From: Aureicoccus marinus
GTDB lineage: Bacteria; Bacteroidota; Bacteroidia; Flavobacteriales; Flavobacteriaceae
Assembly (NCBI RefSeq): GCF_002954325.1
Contig: NZ_MQVX01000001.1
Span: 873,546-937,545 of the forward strand
Reading direction: 5' to 3'
Length of the DNA stretch: 64,000 bases
Of this stretch, positions 7,473 through 16,551 are shown piece by piece. Position numbers and translations under genes: made by a program. The notes below the pieces were generated by a model. The model did not search any database, was not told where the DNA came from, and saw only the letters and a program-made list of their open reading frames with translations. Within the stretch, counting starts at the first letter, position 1. Each line of letters opens with the position of its first letter.

Positions 7473-8900
7473 TTAGGCTTTACTGAATCCACGGCGGGTC
7501 ATGGCGCCCCAGCCGGATTGAATCTTGAACAGTTTCTTGTAGTTCGCTTTAATCGCTGCCCAGACGACCAATGGATGAAACGAGAAAGGCTCGATGAGCG
7601 CGCAGAGGGTCAGTATGAGCAGGTCTTTTGGGCGGGTGTATTGGTTGTACGTGTACACATCCCATAGCAAGGCATAGATCGAAAACATGACCGTAAACAG
7701 GTAAACTGTGGCGGTAATGGCCAAAAAGAACGAACTATTAATCACACCCAAAAAGAAACAGAGAATAATCAGCCCGTAGCCGAGGAATTCCAGTATAGGC
7801 GATAACCATTCGTAAAAAAGCCAATAGGGATAACTGATCATTCCTAAGCGTCCATAGGCCGGATTAAAGAGCATCTTCCTGTGCTTGCTGAGGGTTTCCA
7901 TATTTCCTCTGGCCCAGCGGTCCCTCTGTTTGAGCAAGACTTCTGTGGTTTCGGGAACCTCGGTCCAACAGAGCGGGTCCGGGATGTACTCCACGGTATA
8001 GGGAGCGGAACGGTCGTGCATATAGCGACGCATTTTAAAGACAATTTCCATGTCTTCCCCTACTGTATCTGTATCATAGCCCCCCACGGCTGTTGCAATT
8101 TTCCGATTAAAAAAACCAAAGGCTCCGGAGATAATAAGCAGGCTGTCAATTCTACCCCAGGCCATTCGTCCTAACAAAAATGAACGGGTGTATTCCAGCA
8201 ACTGAAAGCGCGCAAGCCAGTTCTCTGGTAATCGAATTTCTTCAAGCTTTCCGCCGTCAATTTTACAGGAGTTGGCCACGCGAATGACCCCTCCAACAGC
8301 AATCACTTCTTTTTGTGTTCTTTGCGAAAATGCCTTGACCACGTGCAAAAGGGCATCAGGCAACAGCAAGCAGTCTACATCAATACAACCGACATAATCC
8401 TTATCGGAGAGGTACATGCCTGCATTAAGGGCATCGGACTTCCCTCCATTCTCTTTATCAATGACCACCAACTTTGAGAAGGAAGCCCGGGTGGATCGGT
8501 AAACGCCGCGAATAGGTTTGGAACGCTCCATAAGCGGCTTGGTATTCGGATCCAAGACCAGATCATACGCTTCGATTACTTTTTCTAAGGTGTTGTCTTT
8601 GCTTCCGTCATTCACGACCATGACTTCGTAGTTCACGTAGTGAAGAGAAAGCAGAGATCGGATGTTTTCAACGATGGTGGCTCCCTCGTTGTAGGCCGGT
8701 GCGATGATGGTAATTGATGGAGCCAAAGGCGAGGCCATGATACTCTCTAAATTTCCAAAGCTGTTCTTGTGGATGTAGTGCAAGGAATTGCGGGTAGAAA
8801 AATACCCCATCAGCAAAAAGCCAATGACCAGAAAACTGGTAAATACCATAAAGAGTGCATTGATGAAATGCACCACAAAATGTTCTGGATTAAACGCCAT
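7473..8900 (-). CDS. Membrane glycosyltransferase family 2, PgaC/cellulose-synthase-like processive enzyme
   Basis: This 475-residue inner-membrane polymerase has one N-terminal membrane helix (residues 9-33), a cytoplasmic GT2 domain and about four C-terminal membrane helices. The catalytic set is complete: VVNDGS with Asp98, the DxD motif DVD (174-176), GED (281-283) as catalytic base region, and QRDRW (325-329), the QxxRW signature of processive synthases. The tail W..M.RRGF is typical of PgaC-like enzymes. The polymer could be poly-N-acetylglucosamine or another beta-linked glycan; no deacetylase is nearby to decide. It overlaps the HEAT-repeat gene by 11 bases and is followed by a YaiO-like barrel, so synthesis, control and export seem co-expressed. 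Confidence 0.9.
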   Translation of the reverse strand: MAFNPEHFVVHFINALFMVFTSFLVIGFLLMGYFSTRNSLHYIHKNSFGNLESIMASPLAPSITIIAPAYNEGATIVENIRSLLSLHYVNYEVMVVNDGSKDNTLEKVIEAYDLVLDPNTKPLMERSKPIRGVYRSTRASFSKLVVIDKENGGKSDALNAGMYLSDKDYVGCIDVDCLLLPDALLHVVKAFSQRTQKEVIAVGGVIRVANSCKIDGGKLEEIRLPENWLARFQLLEYTRSFLLGRMAWGRIDSLLIISGAFGFFNRKIATAVGGYDTDTVGEDMEIVFKMRRYMHDRSAPYTVEYIPDPLCWTEVPETTEVLLKQRDRWARGNMETLSKHRKMLFNPAYGRLGMISYPYWLFYEWLSPILEFLGYGLIILCFFLGVINSSFFLAITATVYLFTVMFSIYALLWDVYTYNQYTRPKDLLILTLCALIEPFSFHPLVVWAAIKANYKKLFKIQSGWGAMTRRGFSKA

Positions 8901-10785
8901 TCTTGGGGGAAGCTTCGTTGTTTAAGGCAAAATCATTCAGATCAAACTGAAAATCAAAACCAGAAACTTCAAAGTCCTCTTCTGGAGCAGAAATGGCTTG
9001 AGCCTCTTGGGAATATTTGGCCAGTATTTGCAAGCGCCAGGCGTACTCGTCTTCTTCCGATACTTCCAAGAGCCGCGCTTCTATGCGCTCTACGGCCCGA
9101 GAAGCCAATTTAGAAATCAGTTTGTCTTCGTTTGTTAGGAAAGGCTTAAGAAAGGCGATCTCTTTGCGATCTCCAATGGCTCCTGCCTCTTGTATTAGGT
9201 TCTTTTTTAGGTCATTGTCTGGGGTGAATTCGATCAGCTGATAAAAAATACTGTGTTCGGATTCGTGTACTTCCTCTACAACACGTGCCGTTGCAGCCCG
9301 CGTATCGGCTTGAATAGATTTGAGGAGCTGAAAGGCCTGGAACTGGGTTTCGTCGTCCGTTTCAAATTCGACAATATATTCCAGCAATTCCAATTCTCGT
9401 GGATTACCGAGGTAGCTAAAATTCCGGATAAAGTTTCTTCGCTCCTCCAGGTCAAGGCGTTGGTAAAAAAGTTTGTAGTCTTCTTCTTGAGCGGAGCTCT
9501 CTTCCAAAGGTTTGACCGTATGGACAACCCCCAACTGCTCCTCCACTTGGTCTTCTAAATCCCCGTCGAGGAGATTTAGTTCGAAGTTGGGCTCCAAGGG
9601 TTCTTCCGGCTTGGCTTCTTTTGACTTAAGCGGTTTTCTGGTTTTGACAGGGAATTCGACCTCTTCATAAAAGGAAACTTCGGCAACTTCAAAGGACTGA
9701 CGGTCATCGGCCCATTGAGGCATTTCGTTGGCGTAGCTGAGTTTTACGGATTCCAGGTTGACCGAAGGCAATACCCGATCCGGTTCGATTTGGTTGATGG
9801 CCGCTAGGGCTTTTGACGCAATGAGGAAATCCTTGGACTGGGCAGCGCAATTTTCCAAAAATTCAATGTCCTCAGTACTTCCTAGTTGTCCGAAAGTGTC
9901 AAGAATGTCGAGTTTAAGATCAAGATCACACCCCTTGAATAGCTTTTCAAGTAGGGGCAGTGCGTCTTCAAATCCAAAATCGCGTATACATCGCAATGCT
10001 TCGTGACGGACTCGGAAGTCGATGTGTTTACTCAGTTCAATAATCGATTTTTTGCCATCATTCTGCTGAAAGTGCAGAATGAGTCGAAGCGCAAACAAGA
10101 CCGTGTCGGTATGACTCGAGAGGAGCCACTGTTTGAAGGCTGGGGGTTGATAGTCTGTCTTTTGCTCTAGGAGCTCAATCATCTTAAGTTGCTGCCACTG
10201 GCTGATTGCACTACGTGTTGTATTTAAGAAATAGTTGATTCCTTCGGTTTGAAGCTCGACAATAGCTAATTCAGATTGTTTGCGGATAATGCTTCTGCGG
10301 TCGTTTAGAAAACGGGTAATTGGAAAGTAGGCTTCAAGGACTTGCATTTGGGTCAGCTCATGGATTCCCTGCGATATCCTTGGCCAGCGCATGCTTTTGA
10401 GTTTGTCGTAGCAATCGTGATGCAACTGCAGATCTCGAAACAGTTGACGAACTGTATCGGCCGAATGACCTTCCAGGTCTTTGTGAAGGTCCAAGAGCAT
10501 TTCGCTCAAAAGTTTTCTGAAATAAGGACGAGCCAAATCGGCGCGAATCTTCACTTTAAGTCGTAGATAGGCCTTTTGTTCTTCAACAGGGTCCTCGTTG
10601 CTGTGAAATACGATATGGCTTATGGCTTCTGCCCATTCCTTTCGGAAATACGTCATCTCCGCCACTTTCCTCCTATTGATCATGCGCAACACGAAGATGG
10701 ACGTGAAATACGCAAGGCTGATCACTCCAAAAAGAAGAGCAAGGTCCCAGAGAAGGTTGGTATGTATTTGGGGGATAGAGTCCAA
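8890..10785 (-). CDS. Membrane-anchored HEAT-repeat protein
   Basis: One membrane helix near residues 11-34 (LALLFGVISLAYFTSIFVL) is followed by about 590 cytoplasmic residues made of paired helices. Several repeats have the HEAT pattern, for example FRVRHEALRCIRDFGFEDALPLLEK read as two helices with a central Asp/Arg, then LKLDILDTFGQLG. An acidic, low-complexity linker near residues 380-430 divides two repeat arrays. No catalytic motif is seen. Its 3' end overlaps the GT2 start by 11 bases, and a stand-alone receiver lies 9 bases upstream. A scaffold linking the receiver to the synthase is the natural reading, but it is inferred from gene order alone. Confidence 0.8.
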   Translation of the reverse strand: MDSIPQIHTNLLWDLALLFGVISLAYFTSIFVLRMINRRKVAEMTYFRKEWAEAISHIVFHSNEDPVEEQKAYLRLKVKIRADLARPYFRKLLSEMLLDLHKDLEGHSADTVRQLFRDLQLHHDCYDKLKSMRWPRISQGIHELTQMQVLEAYFPITRFLNDRRSIIRKQSELAIVELQTEGINYFLNTTRSAISQWQQLKMIELLEQKTDYQPPAFKQWLLSSHTDTVLFALRLILHFQQNDGKKSIIELSKHIDFRVRHEALRCIRDFGFEDALPLLEKLFKGCDLDLKLDILDTFGQLGSTEDIEFLENCAAQSKDFLIASKALAAINQIEPDRVLPSVNLESVKLSYANEMPQWADDRQSFEVAEVSFYEEVEFPVKTRKPLKSKEAKPEEPLEPNFELNLLDGDLEDQVEEQLGVVHTVKPLEESSAQEEDYKLFYQRLDLEERRNFIRNFSYLGNPRELELLEYIVEFETDDETQFQAFQLLKSIQADTRAATARVVEEVHESEHSIFYQLIEFTPDNDLKKNLIQEAGAIGDRKEIAFLKPFLTNEDKLISKLASRAVERIEARLLEVSEEDEYAWRLQILAKYSQEAQAISAPEEDFEVSGFDFQFDLNDFALNNEASPKNGV

Positions 10786-10794
10786 AAGGGCTGT

Positions 10795-11181
10795 TTAGTT
10801 GATAGCGTCAGGGTTTCTTATTTTTCCCATAACTCGGGCGATCCTCACTTGGAGTTCAGATGGGCTGACCGGTTTAGAAATAAAGTCGTCGGCGCCTAGA
10901 GAAAATGCTTTGAGGATGTTTTCTTCATTCGATGCAGACGAAATCAACAATATGGGAAGATCCGATCGCAGAATGTTGCGGACAAAATCGACCAGTTCCA
11001 TCCCAGAGAAATAGGGCATCATGATGTCGGTAATGATCATGTCGATGCTGTTGTCTGCCAAAGATTTTTTTACCTGTCGGCCGTCTTCTGCCGTACTGAC
11101 CCTGTACCCTGCTTTTTCTAGCTTGTACTTGAGTAATGAGGCCAACATGGGATCGTCTTCTCCGAGTAATAAGTGTTTCAT
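10795..11181 (-). CDS. Single-domain response regulator
   Basis: This is a 128-residue CheY-like receiver with no output domain. The start at 11181 (MKHLLLGEDD) is preferred, because the longer frame overlaps the kinase gene and adds residues outside the domain. The acidic pocket is Glu8-Asp9, the phospho-acceptor is Asp52 (IITDIMMP), the switch Ser lies in LLISSAS, and Lys103 (ISKPVSP) completes the set. It lies between a hybrid kinase that ends in a phosphotransfer domain and a HEAT-repeat protein. It is therefore the likely end point of the phosphorelay, acting by protein contact rather than by binding DNA. Confidence 0.92.
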   Translation of the reverse strand: MKHLLLGEDDPMLASLLKYKLEKAGYRVSTAEDGRQVKKSLADNSIDMIITDIMMPYFSGMELVDFVRNILRSDLPILLISSASNEENILKAFSLGADDFISKPVSPSELQVRIARVMGKIRNPDAIN

Positions 11182-11191
11182 AGGCAGATGG

Positions 11192-12879
11192 TTAATTTGA
11201 TGATTTAAGATGTGCAATTTCCCATTCCAAAGCCCTTTCCGTGGCGGGATAGGCTTCGAGGAAATGGCTGTATAAGGATTCCAAATAGGTCAGCGATTCG
11301 TTCTCTTTTGCACTTTCATCCAATTGATCACATAATGCATGCAGCTCTGCCGCTTGAATCATCAAAAGGCTAGATTTGACCTTGTGTGCCGCAAAGCTTA
11401 CTCCTTGTGCATTGCTCGCTTGCAAGTGAATTCGGCACTGCCCTAGAAATTCAAGAATATTCTGCTTAAAGAGATCGGCAAGTTCATCCAGTAAATCCAA
11501 GTTGCCCTGGCATTCCTGCAGCAGTCCACTGAGGTCCACCAAGCGTTTTTGTGGTGGCTTGGGATCGTTGTTGAGCGCTCTTTGAATGGTTTCCAGAAGT
11601 TCAGTTCCAGCAAAAGGCTTTTCTAGAGTAAATTGTATTCCATGCTGTACCGCTTTTTCTTGAGATTCTTTGGTCCATTGGGCGCTACAAACAATAAATT
11701 GAGGTTGTTCTTGCTGTGGGTAATGCTGGTATCTTGATAGAAATTCCCAGGCGCTAAAATCTGGAAGTTTGCAATCCAGAATTACGAGGTCGTAGTTTTT
11801 ATCTAATAGCGCATCCAATCCTTGTTGCGCCGTATAGGTGGTTTGCGTTATAGCCCCGGTCTCCTTTAGCCGGTGTTGAAGCCAGCGCTGTTGTAAAAAA
11901 TCGTCTTCAATCAGCAGGATATTCTTGCCTTTGAATGAAGTGACCCCAGGCTTCTCTTCCTTCACTGCTGGAGGAGTCAATTCAACCGCAACGGAGGCCT
12001 TCTTGGCGTAAGGCAGTATAACTGAAAAGGTGGACCCCTCTCCTATTTTACTCTCTACAACGAGGCATCCCCCCAATTGTTCTACCAATCTTTTACGATG
12101 GCTAGCCCTAGTCCTTTGCCCTCTTTTTCGTGTAGGCCTCTGGCGTAGGCATCAAAAATGCGTTCCAGCTCTTCGTCTGCAATCCCAATCCCTGTATCGG
12201 CAATCCGAAATTCCAAATAACAGAGCTCGTCTTTATTTTCGGCCACGCGTACATCAAAATGGATACGGCCTTGTTCGACGTATTTAACGGCATTGCCCAA
12301 GATGTTGAGAAGGATTTGTGATAGACTGGAGGAATCTCCCCATAAATAGGTCGGCACACCCGGATCTATACTACATTGAAGTTGGACGTCTTTTTGCATC
12401 AACAGGGTTTTGCATAAAAAGACCTGGTCGTTAATCAAGGCGGGTAAATTAAATTCTATCTTATTTTTTGGGGACTTCTGAGAACCGATGGCACTGAGTT
12501 CAAGAATTTCTCCACTCAGGTTTAATAAACTCTGCGCAGCCTTGTGAATTCCTATGGTCCATTCTTGCTGTTCTTTGGTCAAGGAGGAATCCCGCAGTAG
12601 ATCAGTCATACTAACTATTCCCGCCAGTGGCGTACGAATCTCGTGCCCGACCTCTGCCAGCAACTTCCAGGATTGCTTGAGTTCTGGAGGGTTGGCTGAA
12701 GGGACTTGTTTTTCTGGTTGTTCTCCCCAAAGGTGGTCTTTGAGTTGGTGCCCAAAGGAATGAAATTCTGTTTTCAATTGTTTCGCCTCTTCCGCTGTAA
12801 GGGATTGAAAGGAGAAATGAGAGAGTCCTTTCTCGAGGTCTTGCAATTGTTCCAAAAGCGCCTTGGAGTTGTCGGCCAT
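11192..12879 (-). CDS. Soluble hybrid sensor histidine kinase (HisKA-HATPase-REC-HPt), frameshifted in this sequence
   Basis: The N-terminal 264 codons hold a coiled-coil start, the H-box GHEIRTPLAG with His79, the N-box NILGNAVKY, DTGIGI and GKGLGLAI. The frame then stops at 12082-12084. The next frame continues without loss (RLVEQLGG) through a receiver (Asp369 in LVILDCKLPD, corrected numbering) and an HPt domain (His499 in AAHKVKSS). One more A in the A4 run at 12091-12094 restores a 562-residue protein. No membrane or extracellular sensor domain is present, so input is cytoplasmic or by protein partners. It is first in the polysaccharide operon and probably feeds the adjacent receiver. 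Confidence 0.9.
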
Positions 12880-13187
12880 AATTAGGATTTAACATTTTGT
12901 AGGAATTCTCTTAAAATCCCCAACTTCTTGATTCTACAAGAGTTAAATCTCCTTAATTGACCTTGTTCAGCCAAGTTTTTGTTCCAAGGCCAAGGCACGC
13001 TGTTGTCAATCGCATCTAATTGTAGGTGAAAGAGCAATTTGTGCTTTTAAAGCTCTGCAAGTCTTTCAGATTCGTAATGCTTTGAACGACAGGACTTTTT
13101 AATAGAATACTGGCTTAGCTTGATTTAAAGTATTGCTTTAAGCTATTCCCCTTAGTAATCAGAAATAGATGATCTAATTAGAATGGA
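12880..13187 (-). other. Intergenic region upstream of the kinase operon
   Basis: This 308-base gap between the hybrid kinase start and the thioesterase stop should contain the operon promoter. I find no exact TAnnTTTG box, no conserved small ORF, no hairpin terminator and no RNA gene that I can support. It is AT-rich and otherwise unremarkable. Confidence 0.5.
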
Positions 13188-13598
13188 CTAGGCTTTCTTT
13201 TCTTCCTGTTCCTTCTTTAAACGATCTTTTACGTATTCGACCTTGGACTTTCCGTGAGGCTTGGGTTGCCCCTTTTCGTCTAGGTTCACCACGATGATAT
13301 GATCCACCATGACGATGGTTTCGTGGTTCATTTTGTTCCGAACTTCGCAATTTAAAGTTAAGGAGGTGGTGCCGAATTGAACCACCTCAATTCCGATTTC
13401 AATGATATCACCTTCCAATGCGGAAGACATAAAATTGATCTCAGAAATGTACTTGGTAACCACTCGCTTATTTTCGAGTTGAATGATGCTGTAAAGAATG
13501 GCCTCCTCGTCAATCCAACTAAGCACTTTTCCTCCAAAAAGGGTTCCATTGGCACTGAGGTCTTCGGGCTTTACCCACTTTCTGGTATGGAATCTCAT
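13188..13598 (-). CDS. Acyl-CoA thioesterase, hotdog fold (YciA/BFIT-like)
   Basis: This 136-residue single hotdog-domain protein probably hydrolyses acyl-CoA to free fatty acid and CoA in the cytoplasm. The motif NGTLFGGKVLSWIDEEA contains the Asn and Asp/Glu of the active-site helix. FMSSALEGDIIEIG is the second conserved strand of the acyl-CoA hydrolase family. The basic C-terminal tail (KDRLKKEQEEKKA) is outside the fold. The protein should be active as an oligomer of such domains. It stands alone with no clear pathway partner, so chain-length preference is unknown. Confidence 0.88.
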   Translation of the reverse strand: MRFHTRKWVKPEDLSANGTLFGGKVLSWIDEEAILYSIIQLENKRVVTKYISEINFMSSALEGDIIEIGIEVVQFGTTSLTLNCEVRNKMNHETIVMVDHIIVVNLDEKGQPKPHGKSKVEYVKDRLKKEQEEKKA

Positions 13599-13742
13599 AA
13601 TCGCTTTTTAAAATGTACGTATTAGATAAAGGTTTGGATCAAGGGAGACCCCTCGCCATTGTTTATTATTTCGTTGACAAAATTAGCTCATGTGAACTGC
13701 ATGGGCAGGCTTTCGGCTTAATTTTAAATAAACTCCACAGTT

Positions 13743-14153
13743 ATGAATAGCCGTTCATCTGATTTGATTCGAATTCGTCCCGATATTAAAAGCGCTCAAA
13801 TCAATGATTTAATGAGTGACGAGGAACGTTTTCAAAACGAAACTATTCGGCCGATCTTAAAGATGCAAAACGACTTATTCGTTTTGGTTTTTAAGAATTA
13901 CATCCTCAAGCACAAGAATGTTTTTCTGGATTTGTCTTTTGATCGGAAGTCCACTTATATAGAGAATGCCATTCAAAAAGACATCAAATTCCGGAACTCT
14001 TTAAAAGGGATGGTTATCGGAATGTTCTCCCTAGAAGAGTACCAACGCTATATTCTAAATTCCTCTGCTTTGAATAAGCGGATGATGAATATGCTGATGG
14101 AACGACTTAAAGATCAAATGCAGTTGTTCTCTGAAGAAACTATAGTCTCATAG
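13743..14153 (+). CDS. Conserved Bacteroidota protein of unknown function (often labelled glyoxalase)
   Basis: This is a 136-residue, mostly helical cytoplasmic protein. I recognise the pattern of a family widespread in Flavobacteriia: the start RIRPDIKSAQINDLMSDEE, the middle IENAIQKDIKFRNSLKG and the end NSSALNKRMMNMLMERLK. From memory, homologues are frequently annotated as glyoxalase. I see no metal-binding VOC-fold motif to support that label, so the function should be left open. The gene is divergent from the thioesterase gene and overlaps the DUF2461 gene tail to tail by 6 bases. Confidence 0.8.
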   Translation: MNSRSSDLIRIRPDIKSAQINDLMSDEERFQNETIRPILKMQNDLFVLVFKNYILKHKNVFLDLSFDRKSTYIENAIQKDIKFRNSLKGMVIGMFSLEEYQRYILNSSALNKRMMNMLMERLKDQMQLFSEETIVS

Positions 14154-14819
14154 GAGGGATTCACCATTCAGGTTGGTGGTCAGCACATCGCTCATATAGT
14201 CAAAAAACGGGCGTATGGCTTCGTATGAATCGACTACCTTATCTCCAAAATTGGGCGAAAATACTTCTTTATCCGTGAATTTTCTGGTAAAAATAAATTG
14301 CTTGTACCGTAGGTATTCGATATTCGGGTGATCCCGATCAAATCCCTTGGGAGCCGTTTTAAGCTGTTCCCCCTGAAGAGATCCCCAGGCCTTTTTTAAG
14401 CGGGTATCGCTTAGGATTTCTTCTAACTCGGTGATGTCCATTTCGAATTCCTTGCGGATTCTGAAAATGTCTTCTTTATTGGGGGCCCAAAAACCGACCG
14501 CAATAAAAGATTCTCCTGGCTTAAGGTGTAGGTAATAGCCTCCTCTTCTCTCGGCTCCCATTCGGGTAAAAGAAGCAGCTAAATGACTTTTATAGGGGGT
14601 TTTGTCTTTGGAAAATCGAACATCTCGGTAAATGCGAAACACCTTCGATTTTTCGATCTGATCCTTGTGTTCCATGCCTACTTTCACTTCTTGTACAAGA
14701 GCCTTGAAGTTATCCTGGTGCTCTTTAAACACACTCTTTTGCCCTTCGAACCAGGCTTTGTTGTTGTTCTGTGCCAAGTCCTTCAAAAACTCAAAGCTGG
14801 AGGGCTGTAAAGTCGACAT
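14148..14819 (-). CDS. DUF2461 domain protein
   Basis: This 223-residue cytoplasmic protein of the DUF2461 family has unknown biochemical role. The diagnostic segments are FLKDLAQNNNKAWFEGQK near the N-terminus, VFRIYRDVRFSKDKTPYK (about 61-78), RRGGYYLHLKPGESFIAVG (about 92-110) and the C-terminal FTDKEVFSPNF. Length is typical. It is separated from the downstream alpha/beta hydrolase by 9 bases on the same strand, which suggests shared transcription but not a shared function. Confidence 0.9.
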   Translation of the reverse strand: MSTLQPSSFEFLKDLAQNNNKAWFEGQKSVFKEHQDNFKALVQEVKVGMEHKDQIEKSKVFRIYRDVRFSKDKTPYKSHLAASFTRMGAERRGGYYLHLKPGESFIAVGFWAPNKEDIFRIRKEFEMDITELEEILSDTRLKKAWGSLQGEQLKTAPKGFDRDHPNIEYLRYKQFIFTRKFTDKEVFSPNFGDKVVDSYEAIRPFFDYMSDVLTTNLNGESLL

Positions 14820-14828
14820 ACAAAAAAA

Positions 14829-15607
14829 TTAATAGAGGTATTGACTGATTCCTTTTCCTTCAAGTGTTTCAGCAAGGCCTTCACGGAAACTGTCAAATTC
14901 AATAAGGTTGTTGTGCTTCCCTCCTTCTATGGTATAAAAGCGGGCCGGATTATCACCGATGGCATCGTAGAGTTTTTTACCAGAATCAATAGGCACCACC
15001 TGATCTTCCGTTCCATGGAATATGGTGACAGGGCAATCGACGGATTTGATGAATTGATCAGAAGGGAAACGGTACTTCAGTAGTTTTTGTACTGGTAAAA
15101 AAGGAAAACGGTGTTGGGCGACGTCCGTCAGGTTGTAGAAGGGAGTTTCCAATACCAATTGAGAGGGTTGCTTTTGTGAGGCAACGTAGGTCGCAATAGA
15201 GGCCCCTAAAGAACGCCCATAAACGATTATCTCTTCTTCTTTAAATCCCAAATCACGCGCGTGCTGATAAAAGAGTAGAGCGTCCTGCCGAAGGGTCTGC
15301 TCATTGCGTTTACCCTGGCTTTTCCCATAGCCGCGATAATCCATCACAATGACGGCGTATCCTTGAGGTGGAAAGTAACTGACAATTTTACCCCAACGGT
15401 CCAGATTTCCAGCATTACCATGATAGTACAGGATAAGCCTTTGGCGTTTTCTACCGGAAAATACAGAGCATTGAGCAGGCCACCATCTGGTGCCTTTAAA
15501 TCAAATTCTTCAAATCTTTCCGAAAAGGAGTATTCATGGTCTGCCGCCAATGGACGAGGCAGAAAAATCATTTTTTCTTGAAGAAAGTACAGCATACTGA
15601 AAAGCAC
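14829..15607 (-). CDS. Membrane-anchored alpha/beta hydrolase, frameshifted in this sequence
   Basis: A GTG at 15607 starts a membrane helix (LFSMLYFLQEK) followed by KMIFLPRPL, as in the paralogue upstream. The first frame runs to AKGL, where it leaves register. The continuing frame (LYYHGNAGNLDRWG, then MDYRGYGKSQG) carries the rest of the fold. One extra A in the TTATCC at 15431-15436 joins them into 259 residues. The nucleophile elbow is YGRSLGAS, and the acid and base are likely in HGTEDQVVP and GGKHNN. The family includes ABHD13/ABHD17-like hydrolases with ester or amide substrates. It is a tandem paralogue of the gene at 15619. Confidence 0.85.
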
Positions 15608-15618
15608 CAGAACACCGC

Positions 15619-16497
15619 TTATAAGACTGATGACTCTTTGCCAGCACTTGGGGATTCTTTGCTGGAGTCCTCTGAACTTTGAACGGGTATTGTAAAGGAT
15701 TCGGTTAATATCAAATTTAAAATATGATGATATGCTGCAAAAGTATTGAGATTTTTGTGTCCTCCCCCTAAGATGGTATGTAAAGTCGTACGTTTTGCGT
15801 TCACTTTAGCCAATTGTAGGCTCGTGGAGAAGGGAATCAACTGATCATTGGTCCCATGTATGATGTGAATGGGGCACTCGACTTCTTTTAACCATTGGTA
15901 AGTAGGAATAGGAAATTTGATCAAAAGGGTGACCGGTAAAAGCGGTACAAATTGACGTGCTGTACTGCGCATGCTGTAGTAGGGGGCTTCCAAAATTAAC
16001 ATTTTGGGTTTGAACTTCGATGCCAATTGGGCGGCGAAACCCGAACCCAATGAACGACCGTACAAGATGATGTGCTTTTGATTCACGTGTTTTTGCATCT
16101 GCTGGTAAATGACATCGAGATCCTGTAAAATGGTCTTCTGGGTACGTCTTCCTGTACTCTTTCCAAAGCCGCGATAATCCACCATGAGCACTTCGTAGCC
16201 CAAAGCCACAAAATCACGCGCATACTTACCCCATCCCTTAATGCTTTTAGAATTACCCTTGAGGTAAAAAACGATGCCTTTGGGGTTTTCTACCCGGAAG
16301 CGAAGTCCATTGATCATGGCCCCTTCTGCGGTTTTTAGGTTGTACTCTTCAAAGTCGAGATCCTTGTAGTTGAAGACGAAATCTGCAGGCAGTTTTTCGG
16401 GACGAAAAAGAAAGAAGTCCTGAAAATAATAGATGATCAAAGAGAAGAGTATATACACCCCTATTCCAATAAGCGCTGCTAGCATCCAGTCTTCCAT
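15619..16497 (-). CDS. Membrane-anchored alpha/beta hydrolase
   Basis: This 292-residue protein has an N-terminal membrane helix (residues 5-26) followed by an alpha/beta hydrolase fold. Visible elements are the oxyanion region FYLKGNSKSI, VDYRGFGKSTG, the nucleophile elbow YGRSLGSG, the acid region HGTNDQLIP and the base region GGGHKN. The usual HGN after the first strand is changed to KGN here, so the oxyanion residue differs from its neighbour's. The Ser-rich last 20 residues (SSEDSSKESPSAG) look like an unstructured tail. It shares layout with the downstream gene (11-base gap), which points to a local duplication. The substrate is unknown. Confidence 0.85.
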   Translation of the reverse strand: MEDWMLAALIGIGVYILFSLIIYYFQDFFLFRPEKLPADFVFNYKDLDFEEYNLKTAEGAMINGLRFRVENPKGIVFYLKGNSKSIKGWGKYARDFVALGYEVLMVDYRGFGKSTGRRTQKTILQDLDVIYQQMQKHVNQKHIILYGRSLGSGFAAQLASKFKPKMLILEAPYYSMRSTARQFVPLLPVTLLIKFPIPTYQWLKEVECPIHIIHGTNDQLIPFSTSLQLAKVNAKRTTLHTILGGGHKNLNTFAAYHHILNLILTESFTIPVQSSEDSSKESPSAGKESSVL

Positions 16498-16551
16498 TCT
16501 AATTGGCTGAGCTTAAATTTAGTATTTTCAATTTACCTCAAAAACTTTCCT

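Noticed and set aside
13743-14153. Glyoxalase annotation
   Set aside because: No VOC-fold metal ligands or repeats are visible; the label seems inherited rather than supported.
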